DNA of 64,000 bases from Algoriphagus lacus (GTDB lineage Bacteria; Bacteroidota; Bacteroidia; Cytophagales; Cyclobacteriaceae): assembly GCF_003583985.1 (NCBI RefSeq), contig NZ_QXML01000008.1, forward strand, positions 124,001-188,000. Direction: 5' to 3'. Under the pieces are notes generated by a model. The model worked only from the letters and a program-made list of their open reading frames with translations. It was not told the origin of the DNA and searched no databases. Each line of letters starts with the position of its first letter. The first letter of the stretch is position 1. A program made the translations under genes and the position numbers. Of the stretch, positions 47,361 to 55,776 are shown one piece after another.

Positions 47361-47891
47361 ATGGAAACTAATACTCCCAAGCCGATCATCCGAAAGGCAG
47401 TTCCTGCTGACCTTGGAAATTTGCTTCATGTGGCCCGTACAGCGTTTTTGCAGGCTTTCACGGCAGGAAATAAACCTGAAAATGTCCAGGCCTATTTGGA
47501 TGAAGCATTTACTCTGGTGCAATTTGGGAAGGAATTGGCCAATCCGGCATCAACCTTTTTTGTTGCAGAACTGGAAGGTGAACTGATCGGATATGCCAAG
47601 GTGAATCTAGTACCTGCACAAACGGATGTTCATGACCCGGAGAGTCTTGAACTGGCACGACTCTATGTGCTGGAGGATTTTTTGGGTTTGGGAGTGGGTA
47701 AAATTCTATTGGATACCTCTCTGGAATATGCCAGACTTAATCAAAAAAAATACCTCTGGCTGGGCGTATGGGAGCACAATGCCAGGGCTATCCGATTTTA
47801 TGAAAAGAATGGCCTCCGAAAGTTTGGAAGCCATCCTTTTCCGTTTGGGGATGAAGTCCAGAATGATTGGTTGATGAGAGTTGACTTGTAA
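47361..47891 (+). CDS. GNAT family N-acetyltransferase
   Basis: A 176-residue acetyl-CoA-dependent N-acetyltransferase. The acetyl-CoA binding motif A is seen in LYVLEDFLGLGVGKILLDTS (the Q/RxxGxG/A loop reads LGLGVGK), preceded by ESLELARLYV. Motif B is in LWLGVWEHNARAIRFYEKNGL. Length is typical of ribosomal or small-molecule GNATs. The substrate is unknown. It is coupled to the secreted unknown gene upstream. Confidence 0.9.
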   Translation: METNTPKPIIRKAVPADLGNLLHVARTAFLQAFTAGNKPENVQAYLDEAFTLVQFGKELANPASTFFVAELEGELIGYAKVNLVPAQTDVHDPESLELARLYVLEDFLGLGVGKILLDTSLEYARLNQKKYLWLGVWEHNARAIRFYEKNGLRKFGSHPFPFGDEVQNDWLMRVDL

Positions 47892-47958
47892 AAGTCCTAG
47901 GCTCATTTTTCTAATTGTTTAATGCTGTTAACTTTAACAGGAACTTTTACCTCCGATT

Positions 47959-50334
47959 ATGAAGCATAAAACTTGGATTTGGGTTTTTTCCATCGCGCTT
48001 TTTGGGTCATTACTTTATTTTCAATCGATCTGGTTTGAATATACTTTGGATGATGAGCTTTACGCTCAACGAAACCGCGTCACTGTAAAAGGACTCGAAA
48101 ACTGGACAGAATTATTTAAGTACGGGTCGATGAATTTCATCGATGTAGGTGCAACTAACACGGGAACTTACCGTCCTTTTACCCTTTTGACATTTGCGGT
48201 AGAAAATGAGCTGGTCGGTGAGTTCGATCCCCACATCAGTCATGCTATCAATGTGATTCTTTACTTCGGTTTGCTGGTGGTTTTAGGTCTTCTCCTGGCT
48301 GATTTGGCTCAAAAAAGAAACCTGCCCTGGTGGTTTGCTGCATTGGTTTTAGTGCTTTTCACGGTTCATCCTGTCCATGTGGAAGTGGTGGCATCGGCCA
48401 AAAGCCGGGACACCTTGCTTTCTTCACTTTTTGCCTTCAGTTCGATTTTGATTTGGTTGAAGCTACAACCCAGATTAAAAGGAGTTCAATGGATTCCGGT
48501 AATTTTACTCTACTTCCTTTCTTTGATCTCTAAAGAAGAAAGTATTCCCCTGCTGGCCTTTGTTGGATTGGTATCTTACTTTTTCCTTGGTAAAAAGCCA
48601 TTGGAGGCTGCTTTATCGGTACTTCCATTTGCAGGAACTGCGGCTGTTTACCTTGTTATTCGTGGGAAAGTTTTAGATGATGCCTCTTCCTCGTATGATT
48701 CCTACATCAACAGTATTTTATACTTGGCTGATGGTTCTGAGCGGATTGCGACTAATTTTTATATCTACCTTCAGTATATCAAGTTGCTCTTTTTTCCCCA
48801 TCCCCTGTCTTGGGATTACTCCTTCAGTCAGTTGACGATCCAGGATTTTTCTAGTTTATGGGTTTGGATCAGTATTCTGTTTTTCGGAGGATTGATCTGG
48901 TTGGCGATTCGTGGATTCAAGGAAAAGAGCTTAATGAGTTTTGGCTTGATTTTCTACTTCGCCACATTTTCAATTTTTGCCAACCTGGTTCCTGCACTGA
49001 CGATTGGATCCAATATGGGTGAACGATTTCTCTTTGTGCCCTCTTTGGCATTTGCTTTTTTGGTGGTATTGATTCTTTTCCAATTGGGAAAAAAAGTTGC
49101 TCTAAAAAAGCCATTTGTGTTTCCCCTTTTGGTTCTAATTCCTGTTTTGGCAGGCTTCACATGGAAAACAATTGATCGTACCCAAGTATGGGAGAATAAT
49201 TACACCATTACAAAAAACGATATTGTGAGCGCACCAAAAAGCTGGAGAACTCACACGTTTTATGCAGTGAATCTCAGCGAGACTGCAAAAGACTTAAAAA
49301 AAGAAAATCCCGACTCTGCCCAAACTCTCTTTTTGGAAGCAAAGCGTGAGTATGAAATCATGGTGGAAATTTTGGGTCCAGATATGCCGGTATCTCAATA
49401 CCTGAATAATTATGCAGAAGTATTGATTAATCTTGGAGATAGTAGTCAAGCCTTTACGGTGTTGGAAGGGTATGTTAAAAATAAACCAAAGGCGTTTTAT
49501 CCGCTTTTTCAACTCGGAAGATTCTACTATGATAAAGGAGATATTGACCAAGCCGAAAAGTACTTTCTGCTTGCCCTAAAAGCAGAAAAACCTGAGCTTG
49601 GGCCTTTATATCGAAATCTCGGAATTATCTATAACCGAAAATCAGAGAAGGAAAAGGCGGTTGTAGCTTTTGAAAAATCCCTTGAATATTGGGATGATCC
49701 GGAAATACGAAGAGTCCTTGGCTTTTTATACTCTGAGTTGGGCCAGACCCAAAAGGCCTCGGAGTATTTATTGGATGAAGAAGAGGTAAATCCGGATGAT
49801 TTGGAATTCGTAAGGGCTGTTCTTAAAGGGAATGAGGAATTTTTGAAAGGAAATTTTCGGGCAGCACTTTCCGAGTATCAGAAAATTGAACCACTTTATG
49901 ACAAAGTGGAGGGTAAAACTAAATTCCCATCCTTCTATGCAGTTTTCGGAAAATCACTTCTTGAATCAGGTGATACCACAAGTTCCAAACAGTATTTCCT
50001 TTTGGCTGTAAATGAAATGGATACCCGAGATCCGGTAGTCTACACCAATTTGGGAACAATTGCCTTTACAAAGGATAAGAATTTTGCAGAGGCGGAGCGA
50101 TACTACAGTAAAGCGTTGGAGTTGGGTGCTGTCGATAAATTTAACGCTTATTCCAATGTGGGAATGGCCCAATTGGCACAACGAAAAGAAAGAGAGGCAG
50201 GCGAGACTTTTGAGAAAGCACTGGAATACGGCAACAGCCGATCCGTGATTATTAATTTGTATCTGATCAATAGATCCTTGGGAAATCAGGAAAAAGCAGC
50301 CCGTTATCAGAAATTATTATCTGAGACAAATTGA
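47959..50334 (+). CDS. TMTC-like membrane glycosyltransferase with C-terminal TPRs
   Basis: A 791-residue protein. The first 400 or so residues hold about 10-11 transmembrane helices with features of GT-C/TMTC-type protein O-mannosyltransferases: the luminal acidic motif FEYTLDDELYAQRN after helix 1, TGTYRPFTLLTFAVE, and VHPVHVEVVASAKSRDTLL. Residues about 430-791 are TPR-like repeats, for example FYPLFQLGRFYYDKGDIDQA and PLYRNLGIIYNRKSEKEKAV. Such proteins use lipid-linked mannose; Bacteroidota have general O-glycosylation of exported proteins. The acceptor and donor are inferred only. Confidence 0.8.
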   Translation: MKHKTWIWVFSIALFGSLLYFQSIWFEYTLDDELYAQRNRVTVKGLENWTELFKYGSMNFIDVGATNTGTYRPFTLLTFAVENELVGEFDPHISHAINVILYFGLLVVLGLLLADLAQKRNLPWWFAALVLVLFTVHPVHVEVVASAKSRDTLLSSLFAFSSILIWLKLQPRLKGVQWIPVILLYFLSLISKEESIPLLAFVGLVSYFFLGKKPLEAALSVLPFAGTAAVYLVIRGKVLDDASSSYDSYINSILYLADGSERIATNFYIYLQYIKLLFFPHPLSWDYSFSQLTIQDFSSLWVWISILFFGGLIWLAIRGFKEKSLMSFGLIFYFATFSIFANLVPALTIGSNMGERFLFVPSLAFAFLVVLILFQLGKKVALKKPFVFPLLVLIPVLAGFTWKTIDRTQVWENNYTITKNDIVSAPKSWRTHTFYAVNLSETAKDLKKENPDSAQTLFLEAKREYEIMVEILGPDMPVSQYLNNYAEVLINLGDSSQAFTVLEGYVKNKPKAFYPLFQLGRFYYDKGDIDQAEKYFLLALKAEKPELGPLYRNLGIIYNRKSEKEKAVVAFEKSLEYWDDPEIRRVLGFLYSELGQTQKASEYLLDEEEVNPDDLEFVRAVLKGNEEFLKGNFRAALSEYQKIEPLYDKVEGKTKFPSFYAVFGKSLLESGDTTSSKQYFLLAVNEMDTRDPVVYTNLGTIAFTKDKNFAEAERYYSKALELGAVDKFNAYSNVGMAQLAQRKEREAGETFEKALEYGNSRSVIINLYLINRSLGNQEKAARYQKLLSETN

Positions 50335-50466
50335 AGTTTTCCTCATTTCCAAAGCCTTCTGGTGGGGCCTCTCTAAGTCAAGAAACCCTTCATTTTGGGA
50401 CAAAAATTTCCCAATTGGGTTGGTCAGGAATAAACCCTAATGACTTTTGCCGATTAAAGAGTCAAT

Positions 50467-50496
50467 AAAAAAAGACAGTCAAATCGACTGTCTTTT
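50467..50496 (-). terminator. Terminator of the ompA-like gene (weakly bidirectional)
   Basis: AAAAGACAGTC (50470-50480), loop AAATC, GACTGTCTTTT (50486-50496). On the minus strand it is followed by a seven-T run, about 30 bp after the OmpA-family stop. On the plus strand the T run is shorter. Confidence 0.8.
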
Positions 50497-50525
50497 GAAT
50501 TAATTGTTGGAGATGAATAAGGAAA

Positions 50526-51197
50526 TTATTTCCCGCCTTCAGCCTTTTTTGCTTCCTCCTTCATTTTTTCGTTTGCTACTATCCCGATTTCAACTCTTCT
50601 GTTTTGACTTCTTCCATCCGCGGTTTCGTTACTCGCTTTAGGCAGAGATTCTCCAAATCCATTAGTGGTAATTCTGGTAGAACTTACCCCAAGATTTTTC
50701 AGGTAGCTTGTTACAACATCGGACCGATCCATTGAAAGAGCCAAGTTGTGCTTTTCTGTTCCGGAGTTGTCAGTATGGCCGTCAATTATAATATTGGTGT
50801 CCGGGTACTTATTCAGCGTTTTTGCAAGGCTGTCCAAATTTGATTTGGAAGTAGGATTAAGCGTTGATTTATCAATGGCAAACAGTAAACCAGAGTCAAA
50901 AGTCACCTTGATGCCTTCGCCTACTCTTTCTACCTCTGCCTGTTTCAAATCTTCCTCCAGTTCTTTGGCCTGTTTGTCCATTTCACTGCCAATAATTGCC
51001 CCGGCTGATCCTCCGATAGCGGATCCGATGATTATTCCAGTGGCAGTATTATTTCCTCCGGAAATTACCCCGCCGATCACTCCACCTGCCGCTCCGCCAA
51101 TTGCTGCGCCTTTTAAAGCATTACTGGTCTTGCAGCTAATGATGCCAAGTGTTAAAAAGGAAATAAGCAGTAGGCTTAAAATTTTATTAGTTTTCAT
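50526..51197 (-). CDS. OmpA-family lipoprotein with glycine-zipper region
   Basis: A 223-residue outer-membrane lipoprotein. The lipobox LGIISC puts the acylated Cys at about 22. It is followed by a glycine-zipper segment (GAAIGGAAGGVIGGVISGG) and a short charged coil. The C-terminal OmpA domain, which binds peptidoglycan, spans about 100-205: LDSLAKTLNKYPDTNIIIDGHTDNSGTEKHN with NGFGESLPKASNETADGRSQNRRVEI. The tail is Lys/Glu rich. It probably tethers the outer membrane to the cell wall. It is convergent with the TMTC-like gene. Confidence 0.93.
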   Translation of the reverse strand: MKTNKILSLLLISFLTLGIISCKTSNALKGAAIGGAAGGVIGGVISGGNNTATGIIIGSAIGGSAGAIIGSEMDKQAKELEEDLKQAEVERVGEGIKVTFDSGLLFAIDKSTLNPTSKSNLDSLAKTLNKYPDTNIIIDGHTDNSGTEKHNLALSMDRSDVVTSYLKNLGVSSTRITTNGFGESLPKASNETADGRSQNRRVEIGIVANEKMKEEAKKAEGGK

Positions 51198-51426
51198 GGG
51201 ATGCGATTTTGTTAGGATTGTGAAGCGTTTTTTTAGAACACCTTACTTATAACCCAATTGCCGTACCAGTAGTATTGGGCTATGTGAGACCAGATTTGAG
51301 GCAGGGAATTGGGGAATAAACCCCCGATTTTGGGGATTTTTCATAGCTTACTCCTCGACTTTTTCAATTTTGGGAATGGGTTGGTTTGGAAAGGGTATCG
51401 GGGTATTTTTGGGAAAACTTTTAAAA

Positions 51427-52668
51427 ATGTTCCGGTTTCTAGTGCTTTTACTTTTCTGGCTTTGTAATCAAAATTCCATTTTTGGACAGGAAAAAGAGCC
51501 GATCGTAATTTTGATTTCCCTGGACGGTTTTCGTTATGATTATGTTGAAAGATTCCAGCCGGAAAACCTAACTCGGTTTATAGCTGATGGGACGGCTGCC
51601 AAAGGTTTGATTCCTTCCTTTCCTTCCAAAACTTTCCCCAATCATTATACCATCGCAACGGGTATGCTTCCCGATCATCACGGACTGGTGGATAATTCCT
51701 TTTACGAACCCTTCAAAGATCAGGTGTATACGATGGGCGACCGAAGTATCGTGCAGGATGAATATTGGTATGGAGGTGTTCCAATTTGGGTTTTGGCAGA
51801 GCAAAACGGTATCAAATCCGCCAGTTATTTTTTTGTAGGGACAGAGGCTCGGGTACAAGGAGTTAGACCCAGTGAATATTTCGACTACGATGGAAAAGTG
51901 CCCAACCTGACAAGGATTTCAAAAGTTTTCGAATGGTTGCAGTTACCCGATACCGAACGGCCCAGGATGATCACACTCTATTTTTCGGATATGGATGATG
52001 TCGGACATGCCTATGGTCCCGGTAATGATGAAAAGATTAAAGAAAGACTTTTCAAACTTGATCGGGAAATGGGGTCGCTTTTCGAGGGACTGAAAAGTTT
52101 TGACCTTCCGATCCATATCATTCTGGTATCTGACCATGGAATGGCTGAGGTTCCCCAAAATCGATTGATCAATCTGGATGAGCTGACTGAAGGGATCAAC
52201 GGTCGAGTGGTCAATAACGGGGCTTTGGCATATATTCACTTGGAAAATCCCGCGGAAAAGGAAAGTGTAATCCAATTGATCCGTTCCCGCAATCCGGATA
52301 TTTTCATAGATGATTTGACCAAGAATGAAAATTATACGGATATCACGCGCTTTCCTCAACGGATCGGCGACTTTTTGATCATCCCTAAGTTCGGCCACTA
52401 TCTTGCAGACAACAGGGGAATGATGAGGTACCAAAACCGTGCTGCACTCCTGAAAACAGAAGTTTTTGGGGAGCATGGTTTCAGTCCAAGGCATCGTGAA
52501 ATGTGGGGGATTTTCTACGCAAAAGGGCCGAAAATCAAACCCGGAAACCAGATAGAACCGTTTCATAATATCCATATTTATCCACTGATCTGCCAGCTTT
52601 TGGGATTACCGATTCCGGAAACCATTGATGGAAAAAAGGAAGTGTTAGATCCGATCTTACAGGATTAA
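51427..52668 (+). CDS. NPP-type alkaline phosphatase superfamily phosphodiesterase
   Basis: A 413-residue exported enzyme of the nucleotide pyrophosphatase/phosphodiesterase branch of the alkaline phosphatase superfamily. A signal peptide runs MFRFLVLLLFWLCNQNSIFGQ. The metal and nucleophile sites are visible: LISLDGFRYDY (Asp), PSKTFPNHYTIATG (Thr nucleophile), YFSDMDDVGHAYGP (Asp, His), and VSDHGMAEVP. The later His ligand is likely in EHGFSPRHREMWG. ATG 51427 is chosen over 51370 because the signal peptide starts there. It probably cleaves nucleotide or phospholipid diesters in the periplasm. The hemoglobin gene starts 1 bp after its stop. Confidence 0.92.
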   Translation: MFRFLVLLLFWLCNQNSIFGQEKEPIVILISLDGFRYDYVERFQPENLTRFIADGTAAKGLIPSFPSKTFPNHYTIATGMLPDHHGLVDNSFYEPFKDQVYTMGDRSIVQDEYWYGGVPIWVLAEQNGIKSASYFFVGTEARVQGVRPSEYFDYDGKVPNLTRISKVFEWLQLPDTERPRMITLYFSDMDDVGHAYGPGNDEKIKERLFKLDREMGSLFEGLKSFDLPIHIILVSDHGMAEVPQNRLINLDELTEGINGRVVNNGALAYIHLENPAEKESVIQLIRSRNPDIFIDDLTKNENYTDITRFPQRIGDFLIIPKFGHYLADNRGMMRYQNRAALLKTEVFGEHGFSPRHREMWGIFYAKGPKIKPGNQIEPFHNIHIYPLICQLLGLPIPETIDGKKEVLDPILQD

Positions 52669-52669
52669 A

Positions 52670-53065
52670 ATGAAAAAGAAACCAATTCAAAGCCGTGTTG
52701 AAGTGGATTTCCTGGTAAGGAGATTTTACGATCAGGTAAGGGAGCATCGGACGTTGGGTCCGATTTTCAACCAAATCGTAAAAGATTGGGACCACCATCT
52801 GATTCATTTGAGTGATTTTTGGGAAATGATCCTGCTTCAGACTGGTCCCGGGGCAGGAAAATTCAATCCCACCAAAGTTCACCGGGAAGTGGACTCCGCA
52901 GTGGATCACGGCATCGAACAGGCGCATTTTGGCAATTGGCTGGAGCTTTGGTTTCAGACAATCGATTCCAATTTTGAAGGTGAGACGGCAGATTACGCCA
53001 AAGAGCATGCCCGTAGGATGGCTCACATGCTCTTTATGCGGATTTGGGAGGCTAGGCCGAGGTAA
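52670..53065 (+). CDS. Group III truncated hemoglobin
   Basis: A 131-residue heme protein of the group III (P) truncated-hemoglobin type. The proximal His is in EQAHFGNWLELWFQTI, and the distal-side segment is LIHLSDFWEMILLQTGPGAG. The N-terminal VEVDFLVRRFYDQVREHRTLGPIF is family-typical. Proposed roles include oxygen or nitric-oxide handling, but none is fixed for this group. It begins 1 bp after the NPP stop, so translation is coupled, an unusual partner for a globin. Confidence 0.92.
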   Translation: MKKKPIQSRVEVDFLVRRFYDQVREHRTLGPIFNQIVKDWDHHLIHLSDFWEMILLQTGPGAGKFNPTKVHREVDSAVDHGIEQAHFGNWLELWFQTIDSNFEGETADYAKEHARRMAHMLFMRIWEARPR

Positions 53066-53208
53066 AGTGGGGAAAATCAAAATCGAATGATTGTCCTCTT
53101 TTAGTTCTATACTATTCTATTTTTCGTTCAAAAAGGCTGTAATAATTCTGGAAATAATGTATTTTCAGAGATTGAATTTTAATTTTTCTTTTAAATCACC
53201 AGCTAACC

Positions 53209-53964
53209 ATGGAAAAGTATCTTTCCATTATCAATCAACGGACTTTTGGGATTCTGGCTATTTCTTTGGTTTCGACCCTTCTTATTTATCACTTTTCCTT
53301 TACCTATGATCTTGATTTGACTCTGATTAGTATTGCTATTGTTTTTCCTTTGGTTTTTACCATCCGAAGTGCTTTTAAGCGAAGAGATAGGGCATTGGAG
53401 TATTTATCCAGATTCCGATCCGGATTAGTGTCTGTGGATTTTTCATTTTTGTCCATCAAAAAGCTTAGCAAGGAGGACAAGACTACTATTCATCAGCAAA
53501 TACTCACGACATCTAAGGCAATGATGGACTTTTTAGATGGCTCTATAGGTACGCTCGACGAGCTAAGGGCAGAAGCCTCCAAAATCAACCAGTTTATTTT
53601 GGATAAAGCCGATCTGATCAAGCCTTCCAATCGATTGAAAATCATCAATCAACTTTATAATGTCCATATGGGTATTGAAACAGTCGCCTCTATCAAGCAA
53701 TACAACACTCCCAAATCAATGAGAGCATATTGTTTGATTTTTATCTACTTATACCCAATTATGTGTACTCCTTCAATCTATTTCAAGCTTCAGCAGGGTG
53801 TCCATGAGGGGAATTTGTACTTGTTGATTTTCCTTTCTTTGACTTCTTCCTTTATCCTAATATCGCTTTTCAATGTACAGGAACAGCTCGAAAATCCCTT
53901 TGATCGAAAAGGATTGGATGACATTCATGCTGAAACCTTTGCTTTTAAAACACACATTAATTAA
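53209..53964 (+). CDS. Bestrophin-like membrane protein
   Basis: A 251-residue protein with two N-terminal hydrophobic segments (about 13-52) and two near the C-terminus (about 172-190 and 203-221). RSAFKRRDRALEYLSRFRSG after the second helix and the C-terminal QEQLENPFDRKGLDDIHAE resemble bestrophin-family anion channels, where an E-x-PFG-x-DxDDL motif binds calcium or orders the cytosolic domain. The similarity is pattern-based, so the family is an inference. No operon partner is certain; a tiny ORF and a CotH-like gene follow on the same strand. Confidence 0.7.
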   Translation: MEKYLSIINQRTFGILAISLVSTLLIYHFSFTYDLDLTLISIAIVFPLVFTIRSAFKRRDRALEYLSRFRSGLVSVDFSFLSIKKLSKEDKTTIHQQILTTSKAMMDFLDGSIGTLDELRAEASKINQFILDKADLIKPSNRLKIINQLYNVHMGIETVASIKQYNTPKSMRAYCLIFIYLYPIMCTPSIYFKLQQGVHEGNLYLLIFLSLTSSFILISLFNVQEQLENPFDRKGLDDIHAETFAFKTHIN

Positions 53965-53988
53965 ACAGAAGACACCACAAATTCTAAT

Positions 53989-54051
53989 ATGAACCAAGGC
54001 GACAGACAGAAAGAAAATAAAAAGCCTTTCAAGATTCCCCACACCCAATAA
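53989..54051 (+). CDS. Possible 20-residue basic peptide
   Basis: An ATG-initiated frame of 20 codons (MNQGDRQKENKKPFKIPHTQ) lies between the bestrophin-like gene and the CotH-like gene, 24 bp after one and 18 bp before the other. It is very polar and Lys-rich with no hydrophobic segment. Only spacing and composition support it; conservation would decide. Confidence 0.25.
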   Translation: MNQGDRQKENKKPFKIPHTQ

Positions 54052-54069
54052 GATTCAAATCATAATACT

Positions 54070-55113
54070 ATGAAAAAGCTACTTTACACCTTTGTTTCAG
54101 CCTGTTTGCTGGGACTCTGTTCGATAGAAAACCTACAGGCTCAGGGAGGCCTGTTTAAAACGGAAGAGCCCTTGGCTATTGAATTGAATTTTTCGATCAA
54201 GCAACTCCGTTCAGACACCAACGACTCTACCTACATCGATTCCAAGATGATCTACGAGGTGTCTCCTGGAAAAACCGATACGCTGGATATCGAAATCCGG
54301 ACTCGGGGTAATTTCAGGTTGGAAAACTGCTTCTATCCTCCCATGAGGATCAGAATAAAGAAAGAAGATGTCGAAAACACCTTATTCAAGGGAGACCGCA
54401 GTATTAAACTCGTGTTGCCATGCTCCAAATCCAAAACGGCGGACAATTTTCTGGGTAAAGAATACCTTTCTTACAAGCTCTACGAGGAAGTAACCCAATA
54501 CTATTTTCAGACCAGACCTCTTCGCGTCAAATTGACTAATACAGATGACAAAAAGGGTGAAGTGGTGGAACTGTTAGGCTTTTTTATTGAGGATGACGAT
54601 GAGGTGGCGGACCGATTTGACGGAGAAATTCTCGATGGGAAAAAGATCATTCCCACACTCATGGAGGACACAGCTACTGTAAGGCATGATTTTTTCCAAA
54701 TGATGATCGGAAACACCGACTGGTCGGGACTTTTTCAGCATAATCAGAAAGTGATGAAACTGGATGAAAAAACCGTGATACCACTCGCTTATGATTTTGA
54801 TATGACCGGTCTTGTCAATCCGCCCTATGCACAGGTCAATTCGGCTGTCGGAATTGAAAAAGTAACGGATCGGGTTTACAGGGGATTTTGCCGGGATCCG
54901 GCTTTGATGCAAACCATCCGTCAGGAATTTTTAGCCAAAGAAGCAACGATCTTCAAAACCGTTGATGAATACAAGCAATACTTTTCTGAAGCAGATCTCA
55001 AAACAGTGAATACCTTTCTTAAAGATTATTTCGATTTGCTCAAATCAGACAAGTTATTTCAACAAAAAATTCTTGATTCATGCAGGAAAAACGAAGCCGC
55101 CCAATCTTTCTGA
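54070..55113 (+). CDS. Secreted CotH-like protein of unknown function
   Basis: A 347-residue exported protein with a signal peptide (LLYTFVSACLLGLCSIENLQAQ). The family is not certain. TRGNFRLENCFYPPMRIRIK followed by KGDRSIKLVLPCSKSK, and later FQMMIGNTDWSGLFQHNQKV with VIPLAYDFDMTGLVN, recall the CotH/atypical kinase arrangement in which N-x-D, HN and D-x-D motifs bind nucleotide and metal. If so it could be a secreted protein kinase or similar transferase (inference). A hairpin terminator overlaps its stop codon. Confidence 0.7.
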   Translation: MKKLLYTFVSACLLGLCSIENLQAQGGLFKTEEPLAIELNFSIKQLRSDTNDSTYIDSKMIYEVSPGKTDTLDIEIRTRGNFRLENCFYPPMRIRIKKEDVENTLFKGDRSIKLVLPCSKSKTADNFLGKEYLSYKLYEEVTQYYFQTRPLRVKLTNTDDKKGEVVELLGFFIEDDDEVADRFDGEILDGKKIIPTLMEDTATVRHDFFQMMIGNTDWSGLFQHNQKVMKLDEKTVIPLAYDFDMTGLVNPPYAQVNSAVGIEKVTDRVYRGFCRDPALMQTIRQEFLAKEATIFKTVDEYKQYFSEADLKTVNTFLKDYFDLLKSDKLFQQKILDSCRKNEAAQSF

Positions 55114-55125
55114 TTGGGCGTTTTC
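55098..55125 (+). terminator. Terminator overlapping the CotH-like stop
   Basis: CGCCCAATC (55098-55106), loop TTTCT, GATTGGGCG (55112-55120), then TTTTC. The stop codon 55111-55113 sits in the loop and 3' arm. Confidence 0.8.
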
Positions 55126-55472
55126 TTGCATTATTTACTAAAACCACCAAGTCGATTCTTCTGATTTGCAAGAAATGAGAAATTGTAGCCAGGAATATTT
55201 TTTTCTGGGCAAAACCAATAAAATCAGGTGCTTCTCCATCTCAGGAAAATTTTCTTTCATCACCAGTCTGGGCTTAAATTCAATATCATATCCGGATCCC
55301 TCAATGGAGAAGGAAAATGAGATTGATTTTTGAACAACTTGATTTTTAAATTGAATTGAGAAGAAAAGGAATCTAATCCTCACTATTCAGTTTTTGAATT
55401 TTCACTTTTTCGTCTTTTCCTTTTTGACCGAATCTTAAAACATGGAGTATTTCGTAAATCAATTTTGAACCA
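55114..55472. other. 359-bp interval without a secure gene
   Basis: After the terminator hairpin the interval is AT-rich. A minus-strand frame (55138-55383, 81 residues, start ATG) is open but has no recognisable family, and its hydrophobic and aromatic composition could be chance. Nothing else is identified. Promoter elements for the ACP-like gene are not clear. Confidence 0.4.
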
Positions 55473-55718
55473 ATGAAAAATCGAATAAGAAAATCCAAAA
55501 TTTTGATCTCAGTGTTTCAGGAATTTGGGATCCCGATTACTGGGTCCAGAAAATTCAGACAGTTTTACTCGGAGATTCCAGTAGACAAGTTTTATGTCGA
55601 AGGAATTCTGTTTGAGTTGGAAAGCCGACTGGGTGTTCTTCTTGAAGAAAAGGACAACGAGAAGATTCATTCGCCTTTGGATGTCATCATGGCATTTAAA
55701 AGCAAGGCCAAAGCATAA
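55473..55718 (+). CDS. Acyl-carrier-protein-like small protein lacking the carrier serine
   Basis: An 81-residue protein whose C-terminal two thirds read like an acyl carrier protein: VDKFYVEGILFELESRLGVL then LEEKDNEKIHSPLDVIMAFK, matching ACP helix II, helix III and the E-K-I-x-T/S-x-x-D-V segment. In the D-S-L motif the phosphopantetheine-bearing Ser is Lys (DKF), so it should not carry a 4'-phosphopantetheine. The N-terminus is strongly basic (MKNRIRKSKI). Alternatively it is an unrelated small helical protein. It lies alone, 58 bp before the DUF1080 gene. Confidence 0.6.
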   Translation: MKNRIRKSKILISVFQEFGIPITGSRKFRQFYSEIPVDKFYVEGILFELESRLGVLLEEKDNEKIHSPLDVIMAFKSKAKA

Positions 55719-55776
55719 AAAGCCATTATTTGGCCAAAAAGAACTTTTTGGTAGATTGGTGGGAATAATTCTCCCC

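Noticed and set aside
55138-55383. 81-residue minus-strand ORF
   Set aside because: No family, no clear promoter and composition compatible with chance; kept only as a note in the interval entry.
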